Below, one piece after another: positions 1 to 8,764 of a stretch of 58,904 nucleotides of DNA. The notes beneath the pieces were generated by a model. It had not been told where the DNA came from. It saw only the letters and a list, made by a program, of their open reading frames with translations, and searched no databases. Made by a program: the position numbers and the translations under genes. The DNA is from Flavobacterium sp. (lineage in GTDB: Bacteria > Bacteroidota > Bacteroidia > Flavobacteriales > Flavobacteriaceae), in the NCBI GenBank assembly GCA_003497625.1, contig DNNO01000001.1:14535-73438 (forward strand), given 5' to 3'. Positions within the stretch are counted from its first letter, which is position 1. Each line of letters starts with the position of its first letter.

Positions 1-1
1 C

Positions 2-730
2 GCAACAGACATGGAAGATTATTCAATCCCAGGTTGTCGTAGCAATGATCCAGATTGTGTGGCTATCGAAGAAAACGGAGGACCAGTGGGCTACATTTTT
101 GAAATCCCTGCTTACACTACATCTTACAGTGTTGACATTTCTTTACTTAACGATTTAGATATTGAAAGCACAGAGAACTTAAAATTAAAAGTAGTGTCTA
201 ATAGAACCTTATTAGGAACTGTTAATGACTTAGTTTTTGATATCAACATTGAAAATTCTAGCGATTTAGTAATTGACTTAAATTGGTCAGGAACTTTTGA
301 TGATAGTGGAACAACAGTTGACAACTGTGACTTAGATATGGACTTAGAGTTATTAGATAGTAATTTTGATTACATTGATTTTAGCTACAGCAATTGTCCA
401 GAACAATTAACTTTAAGCACTTCAATGCCTGACGGAACATACTATTTAGATGTTAGTCTTTGGACAACTTATGGTTACAACCAACCAATAAATATTCCTG
501 CTTCAGTTATATTTAACAAGCCTGGTTTACCATTATCACAAACGGTTGATGTTTCTTCTTATTTCCCAATGGATCAAGGTGGATTAGACGACGGTAATTC
601 AAATGCAATTATTACTTTTGAAATAACAAAAGTGGGACACATTTTTACAATTACTAATCCTAACAGCCAAGTTGTATTTCAAGGAAGAAATGCTAAAAGA
701 GCTGGTAACCGAATTAATCTAAAAAAATAA
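2..730 (+). CDS. Partial exported protein, C-terminal part (unknown function)
   Basis: The frame is open to the left edge, so the gene starts outside the window; the first visible Met codon is at 11 but codons before it are open too. The visible 242 residues are Asp-, Asn- and Ser-rich and look like extracellular beta-sandwich domains. The first part resembles Calx-beta-like repeats (ESTENLKL) and the second a stretch with DLDMDLELLD, similar to pre-peptidase C-terminal domains. It ends in a basic tail (GRNAKRAGNRINLKK) with no type IX sorting motif. A strong hairpin terminator follows. The domain likeness is an inference from composition only; the function is not recognised. Confidence 0.55.
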   Translation, partial: ATDMEDYSIPGCRSNDPDCVAIEENGGPVGYIFEIPAYTTSYSVDISLLNDLDIESTENLKLKVVSNRTLLGTVNDLVFDINIENSSDLVIDLNWSGTFDDSGTTVDNCDLDMDLELLDSNFDYIDFSYSNCPEQLTLSTSMPDGTYYLDVSLWTTYGYNQPINIPASVIFNKPGLPLSQTVDVSSYFPMDQGGLDDGNSNAIITFEITKVGHIFTITNPNSQVVFQGRNAKRAGNRINLKK

Positions 731-760
731 ACTCAAAAGAGTTTTAAAAACATAAATCCA

Positions 761-789
761 AAACCACTTCAATTGAAGTGGTTTTTTTA
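761..789 (+). terminator. Rho-independent terminator after the first gene
   Basis: An 11-base palindromic stem (AACCACTTCAA with TTGAAGTGGTT) is followed by a T run. It lies 30 bases after the stop at 730, and its T run merges with the promoter of the next gene. Confidence 0.85.
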
Positions 790-797
790 TACCTTTG
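790..797 (+). promoter_or_regulatory. Promoter -7 box of rlmB (TACCTTTG)
   Basis: TACCTTTG matches the Bacteroidota -7 consensus TAnnTTTG and ends 4 bases before the ATG at 802. The transcript would be nearly leaderless. No good TTG sits at the right distance upstream because that space is the terminator hairpin of the previous gene. Confidence 0.5.
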
Positions 798-801
798 CCT
801 C

Positions 802-1536
802 ATGGAAAAAGACAACCAAATATTCGGGATTAGAGCAATAATTGAAGCAATTAACGCTAAAAAGGAAATTGATAAAGTATTCGTTCAAAAAGATGCACAA
901 GGCGACTTGATGCAAGATTTGATGAAAACGATGAAAAGAAACAACATCAACTTTTCATACGTTCCTGTTGAAAAACTAAACCGATTAACTCCAAATAATC
1001 ACCAAGGTGCGGTGGCAACCATTGCTCCTATTTCTTTTGTTTCATTAGAAACTATGGTTGAAAGTGTTATTGAAAGTGGCAAAAAACCTTTATTCCTAAT
1101 TTTAGATCAATTGTCTGATGCACGTAACTTTGGCGCTATCATCAGAACAGCAGAATGTACGGGTGTTGACGGAATTATTATCCAAAAACAAGGTTCGGCT
1201 CCAGTAAATGGCGATACAGTTAAAACTTCGGCTGGTGCAGTTTTTAATGTGCCTATTTGTAAAGTAGACCATATTAAAGATGCTATTTTCTATTTACAAG
1301 GTTCTGGAATCAAAACGGTAGCTGCAACTGAAAAAACAGAGCAACACATTTACGATATCAACTTCAACGAAGGAGTTGCCATTATTATGGGTAGCGAAGA
1401 CAGAGGCGTTAATCCTTCTGTATTAAAAATTGTAGATGAAAAAGCAAAATTACCTATGTTTGGAACTATCGAATCATTGAATGTTTCGGTGGCTTGTGGT
1501 GCTTTTTTGTATGAGGCTTTGAGACAGAGAATGTAA
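802..1536 (+). CDS. rlmB: 23S rRNA (guanosine-2'-O)-methyltransferase RlmB / TrmH family
   Basis: SpoU/TrmH-family SAM-dependent RNA 2'-O-methyltransferase; the RlmB branch methylates one guanosine in 23S rRNA. The N-terminal substrate-binding domain (starting IFGIRAIIEAI) is followed by the SPOUT domain, with motif 1 DQLSDARNFGAIIRTAEC, motif 2 IIMGSEDRGVNPSV and motif 3 SLNVSVACGAFLYEA. These three form the knotted cofactor site. I start at ATG 802 rather than at the ATG at 778, because the 8 extra residues would be encoded by the terminator and the promoter box. Length 244 residues is normal for the family. Assignment to RlmB rather than another TrmH paralogue rests on the IFGIRAIIEA start. 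Confidence 0.9.
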   Translation: MEKDNQIFGIRAIIEAINAKKEIDKVFVQKDAQGDLMQDLMKTMKRNNINFSYVPVEKLNRLTPNNHQGAVATIAPISFVSLETMVESVIESGKKPLFLILDQLSDARNFGAIIRTAECTGVDGIIIQKQGSAPVNGDTVKTSAGAVFNVPICKVDHIKDAIFYLQGSGIKTVAATEKTEQHIYDINFNEGVAIIMGSEDRGVNPSVLKIVDEKAKLPMFGTIESLNVSVACGAFLYEALRQRM

Positions 1537-1590
1537 TAATGTCATACTCGATAAACTTTTCTAAAAGCTTACGAAAAATGGAGGCTTTTT

Positions 1591-2343
1591 TTACTTCTTC
1601 CCTCCTAAAAACTCATACACCACTTTCATAGAAGAATTAAAATATTCCCGAATCACTTCTTCCGGTTTTGGTGGCGGATTAAAATTTCCTTTTTCGTCGA
1701 AGTTTTTCATGAATGGATCGAGTTCTGGATTGAAATCGGGTTTTTCCCATTCGTAGAAAATCGGTTTTGAAAATTGAGGTGTTTTTAAAACTAAGGCTAA
1801 GGCTAATCCCACAAAAAATCCTGCTAAATGCCCTTCCCACGAAATACCTTCTTTTACATTTGGAAACATGTACCAAACACTTCCGCCGTATAAAATTACG
1901 ATGGTGAATGATAAAGCTACCAATCGATAATATTTAGTAAAAATGCCTTTGAAGAAAATAAAACTCACCAAAGCATAAATTAATCCACTGGCACCAATGT
2001 GGTAACTTGGCCTACCTAACAGCCAAGTTCCTAATCCTGAAAACAGAATTCCTAAAAATAACACTACAAACGATTGTTCTTTGTAGAAATATCTCAAAAC
2101 AGGCAACAACACTAATAAAGCAACAGAATTATTAGCCAAATGCTCAATATCGCCATGCAAAAAAGGGCTGAAAAGAATTCCTTTTAAACCGAAAACTTCT
2201 CTTGGATAAACACCAAAATGCGACAAACTATGATGAAAATGCAATTCGTACCAAAAAACCGACCATAAAGTCAATACAAAAAATAACGGCAAATAAATGA
2301 CCGCTTTTGTAAACTGAAAAGGATTATCGTGATGTTTTTCCAT
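1591..2343 (-). CDS. Rhomboid family intramembrane serine protease
   Basis: Inner-membrane protease that cleaves transmembrane helices. The six-helix core shows the catalytic serine in GASGLIYAL (Ser119) at the start of TM4 and the partner histidine in GHLAGFFVG (His172) in TM6. HLANNS near residues 68-73 supplies the oxyanion-side His and Asn. Residues 13-33 form the first membrane helix. The last 60 residues are a hydrophilic proline-rich tail outside the membrane (NPELDPF, NPPPKPEEVI), common in Bacteroidota rhomboids. It is divergent from rarA. Substrate unknown. Confidence 0.9.
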   Translation of the reverse strand: MEKHHDNPFQFTKAVIYLPLFFVLTLWSVFWYELHFHHSLSHFGVYPREVFGLKGILFSPFLHGDIEHLANNSVALLVLLPVLRYFYKEQSFVVLFLGILFSGLGTWLLGRPSYHIGASGLIYALVSFIFFKGIFTKYYRLVALSFTIVILYGGSVWYMFPNVKEGISWEGHLAGFFVGLALALVLKTPQFSKPIFYEWEKPDFNPELDPFMKNFDEKGNFNPPPKPEEVIREYFNSSMKVVYEFLGGKK

Positions 2344-2356
2344 ATTGATTTGAATT

Positions 2357-2364
2357 CAAAGATA
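2357..2364 (-). promoter_or_regulatory. Promoter -7 box of the rhomboid gene (TATCTTTG on the minus strand)
   Basis: CAAAGATA on the plus strand reads TATCTTTG on the minus strand, an exact TAnnTTTG match, with the rhomboid ATG 13 bases downstream. A clear -33 TTG was not found. Confidence 0.5.
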
Positions 2365-2415
2365 AAGCCAAAAATATTTCTATGCACATTTGTCATAAAA
2401 TTGTAATTTTACGTC

Positions 2416-3693
2416 ATGAATCAACCATTAGCCGAACGCATTCGCCCACAACAATTATCGGATTACATCAGTCAATTACATTTAGTTGGACCTGAGGGTT
2501 CATTAACACAACAAATTGCCAAAGGATTAATTCCAAGTTTGATTTTATGGGGACCTCCAGGAACTGGAAAAACTACCTTGGCACAAATCATGGCGCAAGA
2601 AAGCAAACGTCCGTTTTACCAACTGAGTGCCATACATTCAGGCGTTAAAGACATTCGTGAAGTCATTGAAAAAGCGAAACAAAGCAACGGTTTATTCACA
2701 GCAAAAAATCCGATTTTATTTATTGATGAGATTCATCGTTTTTCAAAATCACAACAAGATTCTTTACTGGCTGCAGTTGAAAAAGGTTGGGTAACTTTGA
2801 TTGGCGCTACCACTGAAAATCCGAGTTTTGAAGTCATTCCCGCTTTATTGTCAAGATGTCAGGTGTATGTGTTGAACGCTTTTACCAAAGACGATTTAGA
2901 AGCCTTATTGCATCGCGCGATGAAAACTGATATTCAGCTACAAAATAAAGACATTCAGTTAAAAGAAACCGAAGCATTGTTAAGACTTTCGGGTGGCGAT
3001 GGACGAAAATTATTGAATATTTTCGAATTGGTCATCAATGCAACCGAAAGCGGCACCATTGAAATTACAAATGAAAGAGTCATACAATTGGTGCAAAAAA
3101 ACACCGTATTGTATGACAAAACAGGCGAACAACATTATGATATTGTTTCCGCTTTTATTAAATCAATTCGTGGAAGCGACCCAAATGGCGCTGTTTATTG
3201 GTTAGCTCGAATGATTGAAGGTGGCGAAGATGTAAAATTCATAGCCCGAAGAATGCTAATTTTAGCTAGTGAAGATATAGGAAATGCCAACCCAACAGCG
3301 TTTATCATGGCAAATAATGCTTTTCAAGCGGTGGCAACTATTGGTTATCCCGAAAGTCGCATTATTTTGAGTCAATGTGCGATTTATTTGGCAACTTCGC
3401 CAAAAAGCAATGCCAGTTATATGGCTATTGGAAAAGCGCAACAAATGGTAAAACAAACAGGAGATTTACCAGTTCCAATCCATTTAAGAAATGCTCCAAC
3501 CAAATTAATGAAAGAATTAGGTTACGGAGAAGAATACAAATACTCACACGATTTCCCAAACAACTTTGCCGAACAAGAATTTTTACCCACTGAAATATCC
3601 GAAACTAAATTTTTTGAGCCTGGTGAAAATGCACGTGAAAAAGAATTACGCCAATTTTTAAAGAATCGATGGAAGGATAAATATGGGTATTAA
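2416..3693 (+). CDS. rarA: Replication-associated recombination protein A (AAA+ ATPase, RarA/MgsA)
   Basis: AAA+ ATPase of the RarA/MgsA/WRNIP1 family, related to clamp loaders, which acts at stalled replication forks. Walker A is GPPGTGKTT (46-54), Walker B is LFIDEIHRF (101-109), sensor 1 lies in LIGATTENPSFE and the arginine finger region in ALLSRCQVY. The C-terminal half holds the MgsA tetramerisation domain (GSDPNGAVYWLARMIEGGED and YMAIGKAQ). Length 425 is normal. The ATG lies 13 bases after TTGTAATTTTA, a weak promoter box. It converges with the next gene, with three bases between the stops. Confidence 0.95.
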   Translation: MNQPLAERIRPQQLSDYISQLHLVGPEGSLTQQIAKGLIPSLILWGPPGTGKTTLAQIMAQESKRPFYQLSAIHSGVKDIREVIEKAKQSNGLFTAKNPILFIDEIHRFSKSQQDSLLAAVEKGWVTLIGATTENPSFEVIPALLSRCQVYVLNAFTKDDLEALLHRAMKTDIQLQNKDIQLKETEALLRLSGGDGRKLLNIFELVINATESGTIEITNERVIQLVQKNTVLYDKTGEQHYDIVSAFIKSIRGSDPNGAVYWLARMIEGGEDVKFIARRMLILASEDIGNANPTAFIMANNAFQAVATIGYPESRIILSQCAIYLATSPKSNASYMAIGKAQQMVKQTGDLPVPIHLRNAPTKLMKELGYGEEYKYSHDFPNNFAEQEFLPTEISETKFFEPGENAREKELRQFLKNRWKDKYGY

Positions 3694-3696
3694 ATC

Positions 3697-4422
3697 TTAA
3701 AACTTAACTTCCACTTTTTCTGAAAATAATTTATCACCTTCATAATATTCAAAAAACCAACCACTACTCTTCTTCATTAAAACACCTGATTTAGAATCTT
3801 TCTGAGCTATAAAAATATTGTCAGCAGAAGTTTTCTTTAAAATAAAGATGGTTTCTGGTTTATCATTTACTAGTTTATAACCATTAACTATTGGAATTGC
3901 AAATAAAGTGTTTGCTGCTCCAGTATTCGAAATAATTTCGTTTTTAGAAACTTCTACTACTTCTTTTGGAGTTTCCACAACTTCTATTTTTTCTATTGCA
4001 TCTACATTTTTGAAATTTATTTTTCCTTTAAGTGAAGACAAAGCTTGTCTAAAAGTTTGGGTGTAAGCAACTTTATATTGTTTTTCTCTACTCGTTGCTA
4101 ATTCACTTTTTAATAACACTTTATTTGTACAATCTTTAATTTCAAAATGAATTTTAGTCAAAAACATTGTATTACTTTCAACAGCATTTGCATATAGAGT
4201 CAAACACCTATTTTTCGATAATTCATCCGGAAATTTTTCGTTATCATAATACACTTCAAGACCTTCACTTTGAAAAAAGGATTTAGTTAATTCATTAAGT
4301 CCGTACTTATTAGTCTCTGTAAAAAAAGAAAATTGAGATGGAATGATGATGTATTTATAGCTTTCTTGAGCAAATGAAATACAACTTAAAAACAATGCAA
4401 TAATTAAAACAACTTTCTTCAT
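3697..4422 (-). CDS. Secreted protein of unknown function
   Basis: Begins with a clear signal peptide (basic MKK, hydrophobic core to about residue 18, cleavage near SFAQ), so it is exported to the periplasm or outer membrane. The remaining 220 residues are hydrophilic with mixed alpha/beta character. An early segment (YKYIIIPSQFSFF) is of a type often seen in secreted Bacteroidota hypothetical proteins, and a glutamate-rich linker (VVETPKEVVEVSKNE) divides it near residue 150. One base separates it from the yjjG-like stop upstream, so the two are cotranscribed. No enzymatic motif recognised. Confidence 0.8.
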   Translation of the reverse strand: MKKVVLIIALFLSCISFAQESYKYIIIPSQFSFFTETNKYGLNELTKSFFQSEGLEVYYDNEKFPDELSKNRCLTLYANAVESNTMFLTKIHFEIKDCTNKVLLKSELATSREKQYKVAYTQTFRQALSSLKGKINFKNVDAIEKIEVVETPKEVVEVSKNEIISNTGAANTLFAIPIVNGYKLVNDKPETIFILKKTSADNIFIAQKDSKSGVLMKKSSGWFFEYYEGDKLFSEKVEVKF

Positions 4423-4423
4423 A

Positions 4424-5116
4424 CTATAATATATTTTTTAATTCTAATAAATGACTTACTTGTAAAACTGGATTTTCAACTTCGATATTTTGTTCATTAA
4501 AAAACACAGCTTCAATGCCAGCTTCTTGTGCTCCAATGATGTCGGCTTCGTAACTATCGCCTATCATTAAACTTTCTTCTTTTGAAGCGTTTGCCAAAGA
4601 TAAGGCAAAATCAAATATGTTTTTATGTGGTTTTTTAACTCCTGCTAATTCAGAATTAGTAATCGTTTCAAAATAATGATCAATCTTGGAATTCTTCATT
4701 TTTTTGGTTTGAACAGATGCAAAACCATTGGTAATAATATGCAATTGATATTTTGGCTTTAGGTAATCCAATAACTCAATAGCGCCGTCAAAAAGATGAT
4801 TGTATTCGGGTAAATATTTGATATATTCTTCGGATAAATGATGAATCATTTCATCTGAAACTTCAAAGTTTAATGCATCAAAAACGTCTTTCAAACGATA
4901 ATAACGTAAATCGTCATGCGAGATCTGATTCACTTGGTACAATTTCCAATAATGTTGGTTTCTTGGAATGTAAATATTCAGAAAATCGGATAATTCAATA
5001 TCGAAACCTTGCTGTTTGAAAATCGTATCAAACGCAAATCCAGAATTTTTATCGAAATCCCAAAGCGTGTGATCTAAATCGAAGAAAATGTGTTTTTTAT
5101 GTTGGAATGATTGCAA
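4424..5116 (-). CDS. yjjG: YjjG-family HAD hydrolase (noncanonical pyrimidine nucleotidase)
   Basis: HAD-superfamily phosphatase of the YjjG type, which in E. coli dephosphorylates non-canonical pyrimidine nucleotides and so keeps damaged bases out of DNA. Motif I is FFDLDHTLWD (Asp13 nucleophile, Asp15 acid/base), motif II is ITNGFA, motif III is the lysine in GVKKPHKNIFDFAL, and motif IV is MIGDSYEADIIGA. The cap is helical (C1 type). The start codon is TTG at 5116: no in-frame ATG exists between the upstream terminator and the HAD motif, so TTG is the likeliest start. First gene of a pair with the secreted protein downstream. Confidence 0.85.
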   Translation of the reverse strand: MQSFQHKKHIFFDLDHTLWDFDKNSGFAFDTIFKQQGFDIELSDFLNIYIPRNQHYWKLYQVNQISHDDLRYYRLKDVFDALNFEVSDEMIHHLSEEYIKYLPEYNHLFDGAIELLDYLKPKYQLHIITNGFASVQTKKMKNSKIDHYFETITNSELAGVKKPHKNIFDFALSLANASKEESLMIGDSYEADIIGAQEAGIEAVFFNEQNIEVENPVLQVSHLLELKNIL

Positions 5117-5140
5117 TGCTATGTGTTGTGTTTGAACGAT

Positions 5141-5165
5141 TAAAAAAAGCCCAAACGAATGGGCT
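5141..5165 (-). terminator. Terminator after the DUF3299-like gene
   Basis: Read on the minus strand: stem AGCCC/GGGCT with an eight-base loop, then a run of seven T. It starts seven bases after the stop at 5172. Confidence 0.8.
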
Positions 5166-5171
5166 TCTAAA

Positions 5172-5663
5172 TTATTTACTTTGAGATATAATTACGGCGT
5201 CTTCGATATGGTAAATCCAATCTTCAACGTCGGTTTCGTTGTATCTAAAAGTTCCTTTTAAGGTTACATACGTATCGGTTTTTAACTTAGGAAAAGCACC
5301 ACCTTTAAACTTAATACCTGCAATCGTTTCTGGGCCTGATTTTCCACAGAAGAAACAAGCAGCAAAAACGTTTTTACTCAACGCGTAATTTTTATTGTCG
5401 ATTGGCACAATGAATCCGCTCATGAAAACGGTTTTCTTTTGCATCATTTTCAATTTCATGTTCACTTGTGGAAATTCCACTTCACCATAAGTGGCGTGTT
5501 TTTTACGAACGTATTTGATATCGCCCAATAGTTTCCATGTTAGGGTGTCTGCTGCTACTGATGTTTTAGTAGAAGCTTTTACAATTGAAGTTGTACTATC
5601 TGAAAAGCTCATCATCGAAATAAAAACGACTAAAGCCAAACTTAATTTAATATAATTACGCAT
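5172..5663 (-). CDS. Secreted DUF3299-like protein, last gene of the ABC exporter operon
   Basis: A 163-residue protein with a signal peptide (residues 1 to about 20). After it comes a compact domain with the pattern I recall for DUF3299: LTWKLLGDIKY, then MSGFIVPID, then ACFFCGKSGPET with a CxxC pair (Cys103, Cys106), then LKGTFRYNE. DUF3299 proteins are found beside ABC transporters of the Lol/MacB type in many bacteria. The CxxC pair could bind a metal or form a disulfide. The gene overlaps the permease by eight bases, so translation is coupled. The family call is from memory of the motif pattern and should be checked with an HMM. Confidence 0.7.
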   Translation of the reverse strand: MRNYIKLSLALVVFISMMSFSDSTTSIVKASTKTSVAADTLTWKLLGDIKYVRKKHATYGEVEFPQVNMKLKMMQKKTVFMSGFIVPIDNKNYALSKNVFAACFFCGKSGPETIAGIKFKGGAFPKLKTDTYVTLKGTFRYNETDVEDWIYHIEDAVIISQSK

Positions 5664-6915
5664 TTGCTAATGTTTTTGAAATATTTAAATTGTATGCTTT
5701 TACAGCTGGAATTAACGCAGCAATAAAGCCCACAAATATAGTTAGTAAAAATAGAGTTCCCTCTTTCTCCCAAATAAATTCGTATGGATTGAAACTCATT
5801 TTGAAATCTTCTTCGGCTGAGTTCGATAACATACTTAATCCTACTCTTCCCAAAATCGTACCAAAAATAAATCCAACCACGCATAAAAGCAAACTTTCAA
5901 TCATTACGACTTTTAAAAGTTGTAGTCTTTTTGCTCCGTTGACACGCATTAAGGCAAATTCGTTTTCACGCTCTTTTAATGTATTGTAAAGTGCGATGAA
6001 AATCGAAATTCCGGAAATCAACATAATTCCGTATGCTAAATATTGTAACGCTGAAATTCCAATTCCGAATAAAGAAAATAAACGATTTACTTCGATAGCT
6101 GGTGAAGCGACTTGCATTTTAGTATTTTGTGCGATGATTCTTGGCCAAGTTACAATTCCCATTTTATTACGGAATTTTAGCAAAACGGCTGTAATTTCCA
6201 TTCCAGGTTCGTCTAAAGTCATATCGGCTTCTTCGTGATGTTCTTCTCCTTCTACATGAACGTGACCTTCTTCACCATGTGCTGGATTTTCTGATTCTTC
6301 ATGTCCGCCGTGCATTTGCCAAACACTTGGAATCGTGCATAAAATCAAATTGTCAACTACTTTTCCTGTTGGTTTGGCAATTCCGACAACTTTATATCCG
6401 TAATGATCGTGCACTTCACCTTCAGCTGCATCTCCATGCGAGCCAAAGAACTCATCTCCAATCTTTAAACTTAATTTTTTAGCAATATCACTTCCGATTA
6501 CAACTTCAAAATTCTTTTCGAATAGTTTTCCTTCGGAAATTTTTGCTCCATATTTTTCTAAATAATCGGGCGTTGTTCCTAAGATTTTGTAACCGCGATA
6601 ATTATCTCCAAATGCTAACGGAATCGCTTTTTGAACAAACGGATGTTGCATCCAAACTTTTGCCGAGTCGTAACTAATATTTCCCGTAGGAGAATCCACT
6701 TGGTAAACCGAAGATAATATCAATTGTAATGGACTTCCTTGCGCACCCATTACTAAATCAACTCCGTCGATATTGCTTGAAAATTTTTCTTCAAATTGTT
6801 TTTCGACCAAAACTAAAGTAGTAATAATCGCAACACTTGAGGTTAGCAAAACAACACTCAAGATGGTATTTAATGGTTTGAACCATATATTTTTCCATGC
6901 TAAATTTGCTATCAT
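5656..6915 (-). CDS. ABC transporter permease (LolE/MacB/FtsX type) with a histidine-rich periplasmic loop
   Basis: A 419-residue permease with the four-helix FtsX/MacB layout: one helix near residues 17-37, a periplasmic domain of about 230 residues, then three helices near the C-terminus (around 290-310, 340-360 and 385-405) carrying the LMRVNGAKRLQL coupling motif. The periplasmic domain holds two histidine-rich patches: residues 159-172 (SHGDAAEGEVHDHY) and 201-230, ten His in all with many Glu and Asp. This looks like a metal-binding loop, zinc most likely. It overlaps the ATPase gene by four bases (ATGA) and the DUF3299-like gene by eight. Confidence 0.9.
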   Translation of the reverse strand: MIANLAWKNIWFKPLNTILSVVLLTSSVAIITTLVLVEKQFEEKFSSNIDGVDLVMGAQGSPLQLILSSVYQVDSPTGNISYDSAKVWMQHPFVQKAIPLAFGDNYRGYKILGTTPDYLEKYGAKISEGKLFEKNFEVVIGSDIAKKLSLKIGDEFFGSHGDAAEGEVHDHYGYKVVGIAKPTGKVVDNLILCTIPSVWQMHGGHEESENPAHGEEGHVHVEGEEHHEEADMTLDEPGMEITAVLLKFRNKMGIVTWPRIIAQNTKMQVASPAIEVNRLFSLFGIGISALQYLAYGIMLISGISIFIALYNTLKERENEFALMRVNGAKRLQLLKVVMIESLLLCVVGFIFGTILGRVGLSMLSNSAEEDFKMSFNPYEFIWEKEGTLFLLTIFVGFIAALIPAVKAYNLNISKTLANA

Positions 6916-7541
6916 ACTAACGTGATTTTATTGATGAATCTTTCTTTAATTCGGTTATCATGCGTAACAATTAGTAAAGCTGCTTTATATTCTTTCGATA
7001 AAGAAGTCAGCAATTCGATTACTTTTTCCGCATTTTTATCATCTAAACTCGATGTGGGTTCGTCAGCTAACAAAACTTTTGGTTCGTTCATTAACGCACG
7101 TGCAATCGAAACACGTTGTTGTTGTCCAATACTTAATTGTGATGGCAGTTTAGACGCTTGGTTTTCGATTCCCAATTGTTCTAAAAGTTTCTTTGCTCGT
7201 TTGGTATGCTTTTTACCTGTTGCTAACCAACTTGCCATTTCCAAATTTTCCAAAACTGTCAATGCGCCAATAAAATGCGATTTTTGAAAAACCACACCAA
7301 TGTGCTTTCCACGAAATTTATCGGTTGCTTTTTCAGAAAAAGAAACGATATCTGTTTTATCGATTTCTATTTCGCCTTTAGCGGGTTTTAACAATCCTGC
7401 TAAAATGTGCAAATACGTAGTTTTTCCTTTACCTGAATCTCCTGTAATTAAAAGCGTGTTCCCAGCTTCGCAATACAAATCAGGAAAGATAAATTCTTGC
7501 TCTTTACTATAGGAAAATCGTATGTTTTTAGTGCTTATCAT
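6912..7541 (-). CDS. ABC transporter ATP-binding protein (LolD/MacB type)
   Basis: A 209-residue ATPase with Walker A GDSGKGKTT (34-42), Q-loop VVFQKSHF, signature LSIGQQQR (136-143), Walker B VLLADEPTS with the catalytic Glu161, and H-loop VTHD. The size and the S/GxGQQQR-type signature fit the LolD/MacB class, which couples ATP hydrolysis to work in the periplasm rather than to classical transport through the membrane. It is the first gene of a three-gene operon (ATPase, permease, DUF3299-like protein). A minus-strand TTTGTTATCTTGC upstream resembles a promoter. Confidence 0.93.
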   Translation of the reverse strand: MISTKNIRFSYSKEQEFIFPDLYCEAGNTLLITGDSGKGKTTYLHILAGLLKPAKGEIEIDKTDIVSFSEKATDKFRGKHIGVVFQKSHFIGALTVLENLEMASWLATGKKHTKRAKKLLEQLGIENQASKLPSQLSIGQQQRVSIARALMNEPKVLLADEPTSSLDDKNAEKVIELLTSLSKEYKAALLIVTHDNRIKERFINKITLV

Positions 7542-7631
7542 TATTGTTTCAGCATTAATTTAGTGTTGCAAGATAACAAATTCGTTTAAAAAATTTCTTA
7601 AATAATTTCTAATAATCTTATATCAAAAAAG

Positions 7632-7652
7632 AAGCTGAAACGAGTTCAGCTT
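7632..7652 (-). terminator. Terminator after the superoxide dismutase gene
   Basis: Eight-base stem AAGCTGAA/TTCAGCTT with a five-base loop. On the minus strand it is followed by CTTTTTT (plus-strand A run at 7625-7630). Confidence 0.85.
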
Positions 7653-7676
7653 GACAATTTTTATTTGATTATTTAA

Positions 7677-8675
7677 CTATTCTTCATCATGAGTACACAA
7701 TCCCACAATCGTATGAAAAGTATCATGTAAACCATTTAAAGCTTTAGTGATTTTTGCATCAGAAGCTTTAGATTTCACTAATTTATCCAACGCTTTACTG
7801 TCTTTAGCTAATTTATTAACCGAAGCTACAATTTCTTTTTTATTGAATTGAGCTGGAATTTTTGCCATTTTTAAAGCATTTGCTTTTTCTGCCATTTCAG
7901 CGCTTCTATCTTTAATTGGCTGTAAGTTTCCTTCTTCACTTGGATGGAAGGTTTGCGACATTACTTTGTGAAAGGTTTTGATTTCTGGCCAAGAAGCAAA
8001 TGTATCTGGTTTTGGCATTGCTGCTTTGTATCTTTTGCTTACTTCTGTCCAATTTACAACACTCCATAAAGCAGATAGATAATCGGCTCTTTTATTTTGA
8101 TACTTTAAGTAATAAGCATGTTCCCAAACATCGATTCCAAAGATTGGCGTTCCTTTTACTTCTGCAATATCCATTAATGGATTATCTTGATTTGGTGTTG
8201 AACTAACAACTAATTTTCCTTCTTTCGTCACAACCAACCAAGCCCAACCTGAACCAAAACGACTCGCTCCAGCCGCATTTAATTTTTCTTTCAACACATC
8301 AAAACTTCCGAAAGTTTCATTTACTGCTTTTTCTAATTCAGCCGACATTTTAGTGTTTTTCTCAGGTGTTAAAACCGACCAAAACAATTCGTGATTATAA
8401 TGCCCACCCGCGTTATTACGAACTGCAGCTGGCATTGTAGAAATTTTTGCAAAAATTTCGTTTAGACTTAATTTTTCATCAGCAGTTCCTGCTAAAGCTG
8501 TATTTAGATTTTTAACATAAGCTGCATGATGCTTGCTATAATGAATTTCCATAGTTTGCGCATCAACAAATGGCTCTAAAGCATTGTATGCATAAGGCAA
8601 AGCCTTTTGTGTAAACTGAGCCGATGCTGTTAGAGTTACTAGAAGAGTTGCAACTAAAAGTTTTATGTTTTTCAT
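7677..8675 (-). CDS. Exported superoxide dismutase (Mn-type signature) with a helical C-terminal extension
   Basis: Iron/manganese superoxide dismutase, converting superoxide to peroxide and oxygen. Metal ligands are His45 (EIHYSKHH), His95 (GHYNHELFW), Asp182 and His186 (DVWEHAYY). The second-sphere pattern is of the Mn type: Gly in AGGHYNH, and Gln163 in PNQDNPL. A signal peptide (residues 1-19, cleaved after TASA) sends it outside the cytoplasm. The SOD fold ends near residue 215; another 115 residues, Lys- and Ala-rich and probably helical, follow and end in HDEE. Standard enzymes of the family lack this tail. Metal preference is an inference from two residues. Confidence 0.92.
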   Translation of the reverse strand: MKNIKLLVATLLVTLTASAQFTQKALPYAYNALEPFVDAQTMEIHYSKHHAAYVKNLNTALAGTADEKLSLNEIFAKISTMPAAVRNNAGGHYNHELFWSVLTPEKNTKMSAELEKAVNETFGSFDVLKEKLNAAGASRFGSGWAWLVVTKEGKLVVSSTPNQDNPLMDIAEVKGTPIFGIDVWEHAYYLKYQNKRADYLSALWSVVNWTEVSKRYKAAMPKPDTFASWPEIKTFHKVMSQTFHPSEEGNLQPIKDRSAEMAEKANALKMAKIPAQFNKKEIVASVNKLAKDSKALDKLVKSKASDAKITKALNGLHDTFHTIVGLCTHDEE

Positions 8676-8764
8676 ATTGTATTAATTTTTGATAAAAATA
8701 CGGCTTATCAGTTAGATAAAAAACTACCAAATCTTAAAATTTCCATAATTCTGAAATTTAAATT

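Noticed and set aside
1551-1580. Terminator between rlmB and the rhomboid gene
   Set aside because: Only a five-base stem (AAAGC/GCTTT) with a long loop; too weak to list, although a T run follows.
5690-7512. Several plus-strand open frames opposite the ABC exporter operon
   Set aside because: They mirror the codon pattern of the minus-strand genes and encode no recognisable domain.
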